The notes beneath the pieces are model-generated. The model was not told the DNA's origin. It ran no database searches and saw only the letters and a program-made list of their open reading frames with translations. The position numbers and the translations under genes are program-made. DNA of 64,000 bases, taken from positions 1 through 64,000 of the forward strand of contig JAAVUU010000004.1 of the NCBI GenBank assembly GCA_018449595.1, written 5' to 3'. Of the stretch, positions 42,216 to 51,006 are shown in pieces; the first letter of the stretch is position 1; each line of letters starts with the position of its first letter. The stretch comes from Rhizobiales bacterium dw_265 (GTDB lineage Bacteria > Pseudomonadota > Alphaproteobacteria > Micropepsales > Micropepsaceae).

Positions 42216-42752
42216 TTAAGCCTTTCCACTGGCCCTCATCACCCGCTGGGCGCGCAGATACATTTCCAGGCTGCGCACCGTGAACAGCGCCGCGCTGAAA
42301 ACGATCAGGGCATCGGAAATCAGCAGCGCATCCAGGTGCCAGGCCTCGGCCTCCATCGCCACCCCGGCGCGCAGGCCGAAGCGCAGCAGGATCAGCACCA
42401 CGATCACCAGGATCGCGGCGGTACCGCCCTTGACCATCAGGGTGCCGTCATCGGGATGCACGTCGATGGCCATGGTGCGGCCCATATACCAGCCGCCCAC
42501 AGCACCGGCCGCGCCCGCCGCCACCAGCCAGCTCCAGTCCAGCGCCGTCAGTTGGCGCACCACGGGATGGTCCGGCTGGGGCGCGAACAGCGCCACGGCG
42601 CAGACCGCAAGGATCAGGGCGGGGCGCATCCACAGCCACCCCAGCTTCAGCGGCTGCGGCCGCGACATTTTCCGTATCCGCCGGTACATCAGCGGCAACA
42701 GGATGACGATCGCGAAAAGCGTAATGTAAGTGGAATTGGGTCCGTGTAGCAT
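42216..42752 (-). CDS. CcdC/DUF1453-like membrane protein
   Basis: 178 aa from ATG 42752; the longer upstream frame lacks a convincing start. Helix 1 is followed by a basic loop (PLMYRRIRKMSRPQPLKLGW), then ALILAVCAVALFAPQP and three further hydrophobic segments. The RxRRxxRPQ-type loop resembles DUF1453/CcdC-like proteins. Function unknown. Probable operon with the TMEM175 gene. Confidence 0.55.
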   Translation of the reverse strand: MLHGPNSTYITLFAIVILLPLMYRRIRKMSRPQPLKLGWLWMRPALILAVCAVALFAPQPDHPVVRQLTALDWSWLVAAGAAGAVGGWYMGRTMAIDVHPDDGTLMVKGGTAAILVIVVLILLRFGLRAGVAMEAEAWHLDALLISDALIVFSAALFTVRSLEMYLRAQRVMRASGKA

Positions 42753-42781
42753 GGCCGCCCGCCCGGTGTGCGGGACCGACG

Positions 42782-43117
42782 TTACACGATTTCCTCGTCC
42801 ACAAAAGCGCGGCCCTGGCGATCCTCGATCTCCAATATCCACAGATCGGGATCGAACTTCACCTGCCTGTCGCACCAGTCGCTCGCGCGCGTCTCGTCGC
42901 TCCAGCCGCCCAGGGGTTGGGCCCAGACCAGTTCGCCCTTGGCGCCGCGCACCTGGTTCAGCACCAGCACCGTGCCGTCCAGCCGCGCCACTTTCAGGAT
43001 GATGGCGCCCGCCTCCTCCGCGCCCTTGCGCACCACAAAGGCCGATGCCCCGGCCACCTGCGCCCGCCGGATGGTGGCGCGCACGAAAATCCCGGCCTTG
43101 AGTCGCGGCGTGCTCAT
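42782..43117 (-). CDS. DUF1491 protein
   Basis: 111 aa. The sequence RLKAGIFVRATIRRAQVAGA, then VVRKGAEEAGAIILKVARLD and a Trp-rich end (CDRQVKFDPDLWILEIEDRQ), is typical of DUF1491, a small alphaproteobacterial family. It lies upstream of the two membrane genes on the same strand with a 29-bp gap. Function unknown. Confidence 0.78.
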   Translation of the reverse strand: MSTPRLKAGIFVRATIRRAQVAGASAFVVRKGAEEAGAIILKVARLDGTVLVLNQVRGAKGELVWAQPLGGWSDETRASDWCDRQVKFDPDLWILEIEDRQGRAFVDEEIV

Positions 43118-43375
43118 CTTTTATTTGTCGCGCAATCTTCGCCGCGCCACCAGCATGACCGGGGCGCGATCCAGGCCCTCAACGATATGGACAACATCAT
43201 TCCCCCCTGTCGCGGCGTTCAACATGTTACCGACCCGCGTCGCGCAAAGCCCTGAAAATCCTATATCCTATCGGCGCTTATCAACTCACATTGGCACCCA
43301 CATTGGGGGCCTGACCCATGACAGGCGAGCGCTTTGCCGTCATGATAACCGCTGATTGTATAGAACTGTGTTCGA

Positions 43376-43930
43376 GTGCATTTCACAAAACCAGTCGCGC
43401 AGCATATTCTATCCGGACAAGCTCTCTCCCCGCGCACCCAACGGATTGCCGAATATTGGCTGTCGCTCTGGGATGAAGACAATCTCCCCGCTCGCCGCGC
43501 CATCGCGCCGTCCCGCATCAAGGATCTTCTGCCGGGACTGATTTTTTTCCAGGTCGTGCCCGACCGCAGCGTGACGGTTCGCATGGCCGGCACGGATTTC
43601 TGCACCTTGCTGCGGCAGGAATTGAGCGGCGCCGACTGGCTGCAGGCGACGCCGCCATCGGATCGCGCCATCCGGCTGGGCGTCTTTTCGGCCGTGGCGC
43701 GCGGCGCGGTCGGCCTCGGCCAATGGCGTTTTTCCCATCCCTGGCTCAGCACGGTGTGCTGCGAGAAATTGCTGTTGCCGCTGCGCCCGGAGCCCCCCGG
43801 TGCGCCGGTCCTGGGCTTTGTGGACTGGACGGCTTTGCGCCGCAGCTGCAACCGCGAGACCGATCTTGACGTCATCGCGCCGCCCCAAATTCTCGATTGC
43901 CATTTCACGGAAGGCGGCCGGATTTGCTGA
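43376..43930 (+). CDS. PAS-domain (PAS_5/DUF1457-type) protein
   Basis: 184 aa with a GTG start at 43376. It contains a single sensory domain: RTQRIAEYWLSLWDEDNLPA, RIKDLLPGLIFFQVVPDRSV, TVRMAGTDFCTLLRQELSGA and a closing strand LRPEPPGAPVLGFVDWTALR. This is the PAS_5 pattern found in small stand-alone alphaproteobacterial proteins. No output domain. An HTH regulator follows 57 bp downstream and may be co-transcribed. Confidence 0.7.
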   Translation: MHFTKPVAQHILSGQALSPRTQRIAEYWLSLWDEDNLPARRAIAPSRIKDLLPGLIFFQVVPDRSVTVRMAGTDFCTLLRQELSGADWLQATPPSDRAIRLGVFSAVARGAVGLGQWRFSHPWLSTVCCEKLLLPLRPEPPGAPVLGFVDWTALRRSCNRETDLDVIAPPQILDCHFTEGGRIC

Positions 43931-43987
43931 CCGCTTTCCCATCCAGGAGCCGGGACAACCGGCGCAGGCCAACAGGGGAGGCTCAGA

Positions 43988-44485
43988 ATGATGCCGACGC
44001 CAAAACAGACAGAGGAAGCGGCCGCGCGAGCCGCCCCGCTCAGCGACACCGAACGCGCCAAGATCATCGCCCGCCTGACCTGGCGCTTCATGCTGACCCT
44101 GATCGGCGAAGGCATGCGCGACAACACGCTCGATCCACTCGATCACATGCTGGCCCTGGTGATCGGCACCGCCAATCTTTCCCATATCGATTCCAGCCCC
44201 AGCCTGTGCCGGGCCAATGCCGGCCGTATCGAACCCGATGAGATGCGGCGCGGCGTCAGCCGCGGCGCCATCGCCCGCGCGCTTTCCATGCCGGCCGAAA
44301 CCGTGCGCCGCCGCCTCAATGCGCTGATCGAGGCGAAAATCCTGATCGAGCGCGAAGACGGCCTGATCCTGGCGGCCGCCAATCCGGCCGGGCTGGGCGC
44401 CAACCAGGATGTGTGGAAATTCCATGCCCGCCAGTTCGAGCGGCTGCTGCGCGAATTGCGCCTGCGCGGCATCTGCTTCGATTAG
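43988..44485 (+). CDS. HTH transcriptional regulator
   Basis: 165 aa. The N-terminal half is helical (IARLTWRFMLTLIGEGMRDN). A C-terminal winged helix-turn-helix is visible as GVSRGAIARALSMPAETVRR, then RLNALIEAKILIEREDGLIL, similar to Crp/MarR-type wings. No ligand-binding signature is recognised. It follows the PAS gene and ends 4 bp into the convergent kinase gene. Confidence 0.65.
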   Translation: MMPTPKQTEEAAARAAPLSDTERAKIIARLTWRFMLTLIGEGMRDNTLDPLDHMLALVIGTANLSHIDSSPSLCRANAGRIEPDEMRRGVSRGAIARALSMPAETVRRRLNALIEAKILIEREDGLILAAANPAGLGANQDVWKFHARQFERLLRELRLRGICFD

Positions 44486-46215
44486 GAGGCAGTGCGGAAG
44501 GCGATGACCTTGCCGGTGGCTTCGCCGCCCGCCGGTTTTCCCTGCTCGTCCACCGCCGCGAAAGGTAGCCGCACCGTGACCGTGGTGCCTTCGCCCAGGA
44601 CCGACTCCAGCACCGCCTCGCCGCCATGCAGCGCCGCCAGCGACTTGACCAGCGCCAGGCCCAGGCCGGTGCCTTCCCGGGCGCGGGTCTGGGCGCTTTC
44701 CACCTGCTCGAACGCCTGGCCCAGCCGCGCCAGGTCGCTTTTGGAAATGCCGGTGCCGGTATCGGCGACCGTGAGAACGACGCCGCGGTCCAGATGGGCG
44801 CCGACCCGCACCATGCCGCCGCGCGGGGTGTATTTGACGCCGTTGGACAACAGGTTGACCAGCACCTGCTTGATGGCGCGGCGGTCGGCGAACACCAGCC
44901 GCGTCTGCGGCGCGATGGCCGTCTGCAGCGCCACCCCGGCCCGCTCCGCCGGGATCTTCAAAACCCGCACCGCGCTTTCGACCGTCTCCCCCAGGTCGAA
45001 CAGTTCCTCATGCAGTTCGAACTTGCCCGCCTCGATCTTGGACATGTCCAGCACGGTGTTGATCAGTTCCAGCAGGTGCGATCCCGATTCGTGGATCAGG
45101 CGGGAATATTCCTGGTAGCGCGGGCCGATGGGGCCGAACATCTCCCGCGTCATCACTTCGGAAAAGCCGATCACGGCGTTCAGCGGCGTGCGCAATTCAT
45201 GACTCATGTTGGCCAGGAAGCGCGACTTGGCGCGGCTGGCGTCCAGCGCCGCGTCGCGCGCCTCCACCAGGGCGCGCTCCTGCCGCTTGCGTTCGGAAAT
45301 GTCGCGGGTCACCGCCACAATGTCGGTTGTTTCTCCAAGAGGGGCCCGCGTCGGGCGGCAACGCATCTCCACCCACAGATAGTGGCCTTGCTTGTGGCGC
45401 AGGCGGATTTCCGCCTGGCCGTCGCGGCCGAAATAGCTGGCCTCCATCAGGGCCGATTGCACCGCGTTCAGGTCCTCGGGATGCACCAGGCTGGGCAAGG
45501 CCAGGCCGGTAATCTCGTCGGGCAGCCGTCCCAGCAGCGCCAGGGCGGCCGGGCTGGCGAAGCGGATGCGCCCGTCCGAGGAATGGCGCGTGATCAGGTC
45601 CATCGCATTGTCCGCCAGGAAGCGGTACATCGCCGCCCCTTGCGCCGCCTTGGCATCGGCGGCGCGCTGGCGGTCCTGCGCGGCGGCGGCGATCAACACC
45701 GCCTGCACCAGCGCCGCCAGCATCGAACAGGCGTAAATCTCCCATGGCGGCAAGGCCCCCTGATATTCAAGCCGCGACGGCGGCAGCGCCCCCAGCGCCT
45801 GCACCGCCACCACCACGGCAAATGCCAGACCGGCGGCGATGCCCGCCTTGACCACCGCGCGGCGTCCGCCCGCCAGGGCGGCTTCCGCCGGCACCAGCGC
45901 GAACCACACCGTCACCGGCGACACCACGCCGCCGCTCAATATCGCCAGCCAGCCGATCAGGCCGGCGAACAGCGCCAGGCCCAATTGTTCCAGCACCGCA
46001 AGCGGAACCGCCGTCAGCCCCAGCAAGCCCAGCAGCGCAGGCGCGCCAAGCCCCAGCAGGGCGACGGCTTCCGCCGCGTCGGGCCGCCCGGCCAGGCCGA
46101 AAAAAGCCAGCCCCAGCGCCACCCCGACCGCGGCCTTGCCCGCCTGGACCGCGACAAAGCGGTGGCGCCCGGCACGGTCGGGCCCCCGGTCAGAACTGTG
46201 TGTGTCAGCGGCCAT
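44482..46215 (-). CDS. Membrane PAS sensor histidine kinase (PleC/DivJ-like)
   Basis: 577 aa from ATG 46215. Six or more N-terminal membrane helices (about 20-185) are followed by a PAS/PAC domain (LADNAMDLITRHSSDGRIRF to VAVTRDISERKRQERALVEA). The HisKA H-box is FLANMSHELRTPLNAVIGFS; the HATPase N-box is VLVNLLSNGVKYTPRGG, with G-boxes VADTGTGISKSD and REGTGLGLALVKSL. No response regulator is adjacent, so it feeds an unlinked partner. The architecture matches alphaproteobacterial cell-cycle kinases, but orthology is not shown. Confidence 0.86.
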   Translation of the reverse strand: MAADTHSSDRGPDRAGRHRFVAVQAGKAAVGVALGLAFFGLAGRPDAAEAVALLGLGAPALLGLLGLTAVPLAVLEQLGLALFAGLIGWLAILSGGVVSPVTVWFALVPAEAALAGGRRAVVKAGIAAGLAFAVVVAVQALGALPPSRLEYQGALPPWEIYACSMLAALVQAVLIAAAAQDRQRAADAKAAQGAAMYRFLADNAMDLITRHSSDGRIRFASPAALALLGRLPDEITGLALPSLVHPEDLNAVQSALMEASYFGRDGQAEIRLRHKQGHYLWVEMRCRPTRAPLGETTDIVAVTRDISERKRQERALVEARDAALDASRAKSRFLANMSHELRTPLNAVIGFSEVMTREMFGPIGPRYQEYSRLIHESGSHLLELINTVLDMSKIEAGKFELHEELFDLGETVESAVRVLKIPAERAGVALQTAIAPQTRLVFADRRAIKQVLVNLLSNGVKYTPRGGMVRVGAHLDRGVVLTVADTGTGISKSDLARLGQAFEQVESAQTRAREGTGLGLALVKSLAALHGGEAVLESVLGEGTTVTVRLPFAAVDEQGKPAGGEATGKVIAFRTAS

Positions 46216-46333
46216 TAGGCTTCGCATCCCAAAACGCGATCAGTCTCGCCGCCCAGCCTTAACGAAAGCTGAAGCACCGCGCCTCGCGTTCAGTTTTCCG
46301 CAAGGATTGGCGATTCATCGTTCGGTAAGGAAG

Positions 46334-48010
46334 ATGGCGCGATTCGGGCGCGCGGCCGCAAAGATTGTCCCTGGCCTAACCAATCGTCAACACCGCCGGC
46401 CGCATCATCGCAAGAGGGTCGGGAAGGTCGCGGTGGTACAGGCACGGAAGGTGCACGCTGGTGAATGGGAAGACGCCGCGGCGATGCTGGCCGCGCTGGA
46501 TGCCGTGCGCTCGGCCATCACCATCTTCGACGCGCGCGGCCGCCTGCTGCACGTCAACGCCCATCTCAATTACCTCTTCCGCTCCTTTCCGCCCCATCGC
46601 GGCCTGATCGGCAGATCCTATGAAGACCTGATCCGGCTGGAGATCGCGGGCGGCGAGATCGCGCCGTCCGAACTCGCCGGCGGCGCGCAAGGCTTCATCG
46701 CCGGGCGCCTGGCGCAACTGGGCGAGGGCGCCTTCCTGCCGCGCGACATCTGCCTGGCCGACCGCCGGGTGGTGGAGATCAAGGCCCGCCGTGACAGGGC
46801 CGGCCATACGGTGCTGCTGTGGACCGACGTCACCGCCGCGCGCGCGCAGATGGCGCGGCTGCAGGAAGCCGTGGCCATGTCGGCGGAAGCCTTCGCTTTC
46901 TTCGACGCCCAGGACCGGCTGATCCTGGCCAACGATCTTTATGCCCATCTTTGCGGCGTCAAGGCGCTGCCGCAGCTGATCGGCAAGAGCTTTGCCGAGA
47001 TCGCGGCCCAGGTCGCCCGCGACGGCCGCATCGTGCTGGACGAATCGCCGGATGCCTGGCTGGCGCGCCGCCTGAAGAACCACGCCGCCCCGGCGGCGGC
47101 CATCACGCTCAAGACCAATACCGGCGAGGCCTATCTGGTGCGCGACCGCGCCACCCCCGATGGCGGCCGCGCCATGGTCTTCACCAACATCACCGATAAA
47201 GTCCGCGCCGAAAGCGCGCTGGCCGAACAGCAGGGCGCCCTGGCCGACGCCACCGCCGAGGCCATGCGCCAGACCAACTATCTCGCCGACCTGGCGACGC
47301 GGCTGGACGAAGCCAGCGCCAAGGTGGACAGCGCCAAGACCACGCTTCTGCGCACCATGGGCCATGAACTCAAGACGCCGCTGAACGCCATCCTGGGCTT
47401 TTCCGAACTGATGCAGACCCTGGCCGGCACGCTGACCCCGGACCAGGTTCGCGAATATGCCGGGCTGGTGCACCAGGGCGGCTGCAACCTGCTGAAGATG
47501 ATCAACCAGATCATGGACCTCACCAAGATCGCGGCCGGGCGCTACGACCTGCACCGCGCCCCCCTGGATGCCGGCGGCATGCTGTGGCTGGTCCGCGACA
47601 GCTTCGGCCAGCGCGCCGGCCAGCGCGGCATCGAGATCGATGCAGACCGCTGTCCGGTGGGCCTGATGGTGGATGCCGACGAAACCGTGTTCACCGCCAT
47701 GATGCACAGCCTGGTGGACAATGCCGTGACCTTCACCACGGGCAAGCGCATCGCTTTGTCGGTGACGCAGGGCGCTGGCGGCGTGGCGGTGACGGTGGCC
47801 GATGACGGCCAGGGCGTGTCGCCCGACGACCTGGCGCGCATCCAGCAGCCGTTCGAGCATGCCGGGCGCAGCAGCGAGCATTCCAAGGGCGCGGGCCTGG
47901 GCCTGACGCTGGTCAAGGCCTTCGCCGAACTGCATGGCGGGCGGCTGGAACTGGACAGCGGCGCCGGTCGGGGCTTTCGCGCCACCGTGATCCTGCCGCC
48001 GGCGTCCTAG
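46334..48010 (+). CDS. Cytoplasmic PAS sensor histidine kinase
   Basis: 558 aa from ATG 46334; a later GTG near 46434 is possible. There is no membrane segment. Two PAS-like regions (RSAITIFDARGRLLHVNAHL; EAFAFFDAQDRLILANDLYA) are followed by a coiled coil, the H-box TMGHELKTPLNAILGFSELM and the HATPase domain (MMHSLVDNAVTFTTGKRIAL, VADDGQGVSPDD, SKGAGLGLTLVKAFA). It is divergent from the membrane kinase across 118 bp. The pairing of two hybrid-less kinases suggests a shared pathway, which is inference. Confidence 0.84.
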   Translation: MARFGRAAAKIVPGLTNRQHRRPHHRKRVGKVAVVQARKVHAGEWEDAAAMLAALDAVRSAITIFDARGRLLHVNAHLNYLFRSFPPHRGLIGRSYEDLIRLEIAGGEIAPSELAGGAQGFIAGRLAQLGEGAFLPRDICLADRRVVEIKARRDRAGHTVLLWTDVTAARAQMARLQEAVAMSAEAFAFFDAQDRLILANDLYAHLCGVKALPQLIGKSFAEIAAQVARDGRIVLDESPDAWLARRLKNHAAPAAAITLKTNTGEAYLVRDRATPDGGRAMVFTNITDKVRAESALAEQQGALADATAEAMRQTNYLADLATRLDEASAKVDSAKTTLLRTMGHELKTPLNAILGFSELMQTLAGTLTPDQVREYAGLVHQGGCNLLKMINQIMDLTKIAAGRYDLHRAPLDAGGMLWLVRDSFGQRAGQRGIEIDADRCPVGLMVDADETVFTAMMHSLVDNAVTFTTGKRIALSVTQGAGGVAVTVADDGQGVSPDDLARIQQPFEHAGRSSEHSKGAGLGLTLVKAFAELHGGRLELDSGAGRGFRATVILPPAS

Positions 48011-48082
48011 CCGCAATTTCGCCCCATATCAGAAGGCTTTTTGCGCCACAGCCGCCCAAAACGCGGCTGTGTGCCTGACGTT

Positions 48083-48142
48083 GATTCCAATTCGCGGAAA
48101 ATTTTAATCGCAAGCGATTCAATCACGCGGCGAGTTTGAATC
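48083..48142. promoter_or_regulatory. Cluster of three GANTC (CcrM) sites
   Basis: GATTC at 48083-48087 and 48116-48120 and GAATC at 48138-48142 lie in 60 bp upstream of the 48280 gene. The last two form an inverted repeat (CGATTCAA ... TTTGAATCG). GANTC is the target of the CcrM cell-cycle methyltransferase in alphaproteobacteria. Methylation-sensitive transcription is inference. Confidence 0.45.
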
Positions 48143-48279
48143 GAACCGGACACAACCCGTCAGTGCCGCGTTATCACTGGCATGCACAACAGCCAACTAG
48201 CTTCAAATTTAAAGAAAGGACTAAGCGCCCGACAAGGGGGGCGGGGCCATGCTCCGTGTGACGCATAAAAGGCGCTGTC

Positions 48280-48582
48280 ATGATTTTCCGGGCCGTATTT
48301 TGGATTGGGCTGGTGTCGCTGTTGGCGCCGCACGAGCCCGACCTCGGCCTGGGACGCCCGGGCGCCGGCACATCGCCAACCTCTCCCGCCACCCTCCTGT
48401 CCGCTGCCAGCGGTCTCTCGCAGATGGGCAAGGATTGTGGTCCGGCGTGTGCCGGTGGCCTCGGGCTCCCGAACATCTTCCATCTCAATACCGACCGCGG
48501 CGTGGTGGCGGGCCTGGCGGACGTGAAGGCCCAGATCCAGGCCGACCAGCAGGCGCGGGCGGAACGGACCCGCACCCTTTAA
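48280..48582 (+). CDS. Small exported or membrane-anchored protein
   Basis: 100 aa. An N-terminal hydrophobic segment (IFRAVFWIGLVSLLAPHEP) is followed by a Gly/Pro/Ser-rich linker and a Cys pair (MGKDCGPACAGGLG), ending in a charged helix (LADVKAQIQADQQARAERTR). It has the look of DUF5330-type small proteins, but the assignment is uncertain. Three GANTC sites lie upstream. Convergent with the DUF6456 gene by 4 nt. Confidence 0.55.
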   Translation: MIFRAVFWIGLVSLLAPHEPDLGLGRPGAGTSPTSPATLLSAASGLSQMGKDCGPACAGGLGLPNIFHLNTDRGVVAGLADVKAQIQADQQARAERTRTL

Positions 48583-49328
48583 TCCAGCGACCAGGCGCGG
48601 ATGGCGCCCTTCTGGCGCACCACATCCAGCCCGTAATGCGCCGCCAGCCGGTCCAGGGCGATTTTCAGCACCACCCGCGCCGAGCGCCGCGCCCAGCCGC
48701 GCGCGTCCTCGCAGCGGTCGAGCGGCGCCAGGTGGCAGCAGACGTCGAACAGCAGATCGCCCAGCCCGGGCCCCGCCGCCGCCAGCGCCTTGTTGAGCCG
48801 CTGGCGCGCCATCAGCGCGGTGTCGCCGATCGAATCCGCGCCCGCGCCGCGCGAGCCCGACACAACCGGGGCCTCCCAGTTCACCCCCATGCGCGGCGTC
48901 AGTTGCGCCAAGGTGAAATCGCGCCGCAATTTCTCGCCCGCCGCGAACTGGGTGGCGCTGATCATCTCGCGATGCTTCAGCCGCGCCAGCGGCGATTCCC
49001 CCATATTGACCAGGACCGGCGGTTCCCCCTCCGCCGGGGCGGAGCGCTGCATCAGCCGGTGCTGGGCGGCAAAGCCATCCTCGCCGTCGCGCGCCAGGAA
49101 CGCCGACCCCGCCGGCGCCAGGACATAGCGGCCGGGGCCATCCGGCGCGATCCAGCCACGGGCGGCGAATTCCCGCGCCAGCGCCGCCGTCACGCTGATC
49201 CTGCCCGCGCCCGCCGCGCCGCGCCCCGCCACGAACACCGCGCCGCGCGCGAAAAGCGCGGTGCGCGGCGCGGCCAGCTTGCGCAGCACCCGGCGGGCCT
49301 CGCGCAGCACTTCCTGTTCGGCCATCAT
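48579..49328 (-). CDS. DUF6456-domain regulatory-type protein
   Basis: 249 aa. The C-terminal two thirds match DUF6456: ESPLARLKHREMISATQFAA, GEKLRRDFTLAQLTPRMGVN and the long helix MARQRLNKALAAAGPGLGDL, then RRSARVVLKIALDRLAAHYG. The N-terminal part (RRVLRKLAAPRTALFARGAV, ISVTAALAREFAARGWIAPD) looks like a winged helix. The start overlaps the DnaA-like gene's stop by 4 nt, so they are coupled. It is probably DNA-binding. Confidence 0.7.
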   Translation of the reverse strand: MMAEQEVLREARRVLRKLAAPRTALFARGAVFVAGRGAAGAGRISVTAALAREFAARGWIAPDGPGRYVLAPAGSAFLARDGEDGFAAQHRLMQRSAPAEGEPPVLVNMGESPLARLKHREMISATQFAAGEKLRRDFTLAQLTPRMGVNWEAPVVSGSRGAGADSIGDTALMARQRLNKALAAAGPGLGDLLFDVCCHLAPLDRCEDARGWARRSARVVLKIALDRLAAHYGLDVVRQKGAIRAWSLD

Positions 49329-49666
49329 TCCTTTTGCCCTGCGGCGCGGCGCAAGAGGGTCTCCATCCAGCGCAAGGTGGAATCGAATTCGGCGCTGTCC
49401 TCGCGCATGGCCTCGATCAGGGCGCAGGCGTGATGCACCGTGGAACGGTCGCGCCCGAATTCCACCGCCAGTTGCCTGTGGCTCATGGCGAAGACGCTGT
49501 GCGCCAGGTGAATGGCGATCTGGCGGGCGCGGGCGACATGCGGGCGGCCGCGCGTCGGCTTTCGCATCTCTTCCACCGGCACGCCGTAAACCTGGCAGGC
49601 GATGAATTGCGCGAGAGAGGCGCGCTGGGCGATGAGAAACACCGCCGGATCCTGGATTGTACCCAT
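49325..49666 (-). CDS. DnaA domain IV-like helix-turn-helix protein
   Basis: 113 aa from ATG 49666 with AAGGGGA upstream. Residues about 15-95 resemble the DnaA DNA-binding domain: FIACQVYGVPVEEMRKPTRG, VARARQIAIHLAHSVFAMSH, and the signature FGRDRSTVHHACALIEAM, equivalent to RDHTTVLHA in DnaA. There is no AAA+ domain, so it cannot initiate replication alone. It may bind DnaA-box-like DNA and regulate transcription. A perfect palindrome containing TTATCCT lies 38 bp upstream. Confidence 0.82.
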   Translation of the reverse strand: MGTIQDPAVFLIAQRASLAQFIACQVYGVPVEEMRKPTRGRPHVARARQIAIHLAHSVFAMSHRQLAVEFGRDRSTVHHACALIEAMREDSAEFDSTLRWMETLLRRAAGQKE

Positions 49667-49703
49667 GTCAGTCCCCTTGATTGCTGCGGCCACTGGCCGA
49701 TCA

Positions 49704-49717
49704 AGGATAATTATCCT
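49704..49717. promoter_or_regulatory. Candidate operator palindrome upstream of the DnaA-like gene
   Basis: AGGATAATTATCCT is a perfect 14-bp palindrome, followed by ACA, giving TTATCCTACA, close to a DnaA box (TTATCCACA). It sits 38 bp before the start codon at 49666. The spacer 49667-49938 is AT-rich compared with its surroundings and also holds GGATAGG and GTAGGAT repeats. Autoregulation is inference. Confidence 0.5.
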
Positions 49718-49938
49718 ACATCTCCATTCACGGGGGATAGGAATTTCTACTCTTGCTTGTGCGAAGTGGGATAATTTGCTTGGCCGAAAAGGATTTAACG
49801 CCGAAAATAAATTTTGTTCTCCGGAGGATAGGCAATAAATCCCGCAAGCGCGCGATTCGCCGCCCAGGCGGGCGCAACGTGCGTTTATCTATCATAGGTT
49901 GTAGGATTTTACTCTTTACCCGCTAGCCATGGTTGGAT

Positions 49939-50463
49939 TCAAAGCAGGGTCAGATCCATCTTGGTCTTGCGGGCAGCCCGGGTGCGGCGGTCGGCGCCGT
50001 AATAGGGGCCACGGCTCTTGCTGCGGCGGTCGGGGCCGAAGAATTCCCGCCCCACGATAAAAGCCCTGGGGTTTTCGGCCGCCGCCTTGAGCTTGGAGGT
50101 GATGGTGCGGGGGCTGATCGGGGTGGTGAGGACATCGGTGACGCCCAGGTCGCGCGCCGTCTCCACGTCGCGGCGCCGGGCGCGCTCGGCGAAGGCAAAG
50201 ATCGGGATCATGGGATTGAGCACGGCGTCGCCGCGCCGCGCCGCCTTGGCGAAGGCAAGGCCGTCGATCTTTTCCAGATCGTGCTCGAACAGCACGGCGT
50301 TGAAATGCTCCATGCCCAGCAGTTCCAGCGCGCGCGCGCCTTTCTCGGCATAGACAATCTTGCCGATCCCGGCGATGTTCATGACATCGCGCATCAGCAG
50401 CAGCGCATGGGTCTTGGCCCCCACCAACAGCACGCGGTGTGTGGAAAAATCGCTCGGTTCCAT
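49939..50463 (-). CDS. Pseudo-receiver (degenerate response-regulator) protein
   Basis: 174 aa. The receiver-fold outline is present (HRVLLVGAKTHALLLMRDVM, NAVLFEHDLEKIDGLAF, IPIFAFAERARR, GVTDVLTTPISPRTITSKLK). Catalytic residues are replaced: the acidic pair reads GAK, the phospho-acceptor position is Glu (LFEHD) and the K-P motif is T-P. The C-terminal tail is basic (FFGPDRRSKSRGPYYGADRR). It probably works by binding rather than phosphorylation. Confidence 0.7.
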   Translation of the reverse strand: MEPSDFSTHRVLLVGAKTHALLLMRDVMNIAGIGKIVYAEKGARALELLGMEHFNAVLFEHDLEKIDGLAFAKAARRGDAVLNPMIPIFAFAERARRRDVETARDLGVTDVLTTPISPRTITSKLKAAAENPRAFIVGREFFGPDRRSKSRGPYYGADRRTRAARKTKMDLTLL

Positions 50464-50550
50464 GAAAACGCCCCGTCTTTACGCCCGCCCGACCGTTCGA
50501 ATATATGTCCAGCGCCTTAAACCGGGGTAAAAAGAGCTGGTTAACAGGAA

Positions 50551-50910
50551 TTGGAACACCCCTTGCGCCGCGCCTTGATCCCTGTGTTGCTGCTGTTGCC
50601 GCTTGGCGCCTGCGGCCTGTTCGTCAGCAAGCAGACGCGCGCCCTGCACCGCTCGCCTGATTATCACGCCGGCTATCAGGACGGCTGCAACAGCGCCTGG
50701 GGGCCCGACGCCGACAAGCGCCATGACGACACCATCGTGCGCGACGACGAGCAGTATCAGAAGAACAAGGCCTATCACGCCGGCTGGAACACCGGCCTCA
50801 CGGCCTGCCGCTCCACCGGCTATGACGGCACGCACATGCCCGGCACCGTGCCTTCAGGCCCCATCCCCGACCAGAACCCCGGCAACGGCGGCGGGCCGAG
50901 AGGTCTTTAA
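50551..50910 (+). CDS. Small lipoprotein
   Basis: 119 aa with a TTG start at 50551 preceded by AACAGGAA. The lipobox is VLLLLPLGACG (Cys at about residue 22). The mature region has two similar motifs, PDYHAGYQDGCNSAW and KAYHAGWNTGLTAC, each with a Cys, suggesting an internal repeat and a disulfide. The end is Pro/Gly-rich. Outer-membrane location is likely. Function unknown. Confidence 0.68.
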   Translation: MEHPLRRALIPVLLLLPLGACGLFVSKQTRALHRSPDYHAGYQDGCNSAWGPDADKRHDDTIVRDDEQYQKNKAYHAGWNTGLTACRSTGYDGTHMPGTVPSGPIPDQNPGNGGGPRGL

Positions 50911-51000
50911 TTCCCCCCTCCGCCCTTCGCTGGCCCGAGGGCCAGCTACGGGCACCTCCCCCGCGATGTCGCTTCGCTCGCGGGGGGAGGCGGGCCTGTG
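50911..51000. repeat. GC-rich palindromic intergenic repeat
   Basis: Contains CTGGCCC/GGGCCAG and CCCCCGCGA/TCGCGGGGG inverted repeats and CCTCCGCCC/GGAGGCGGG ends. It resembles the spacers at 21161-21248 and 59043-59110. It may act as a bidirectional terminator between the lipoprotein and rhomboid genes. Confidence 0.5.
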
Positions 51001-51006
51001 CTTGCA

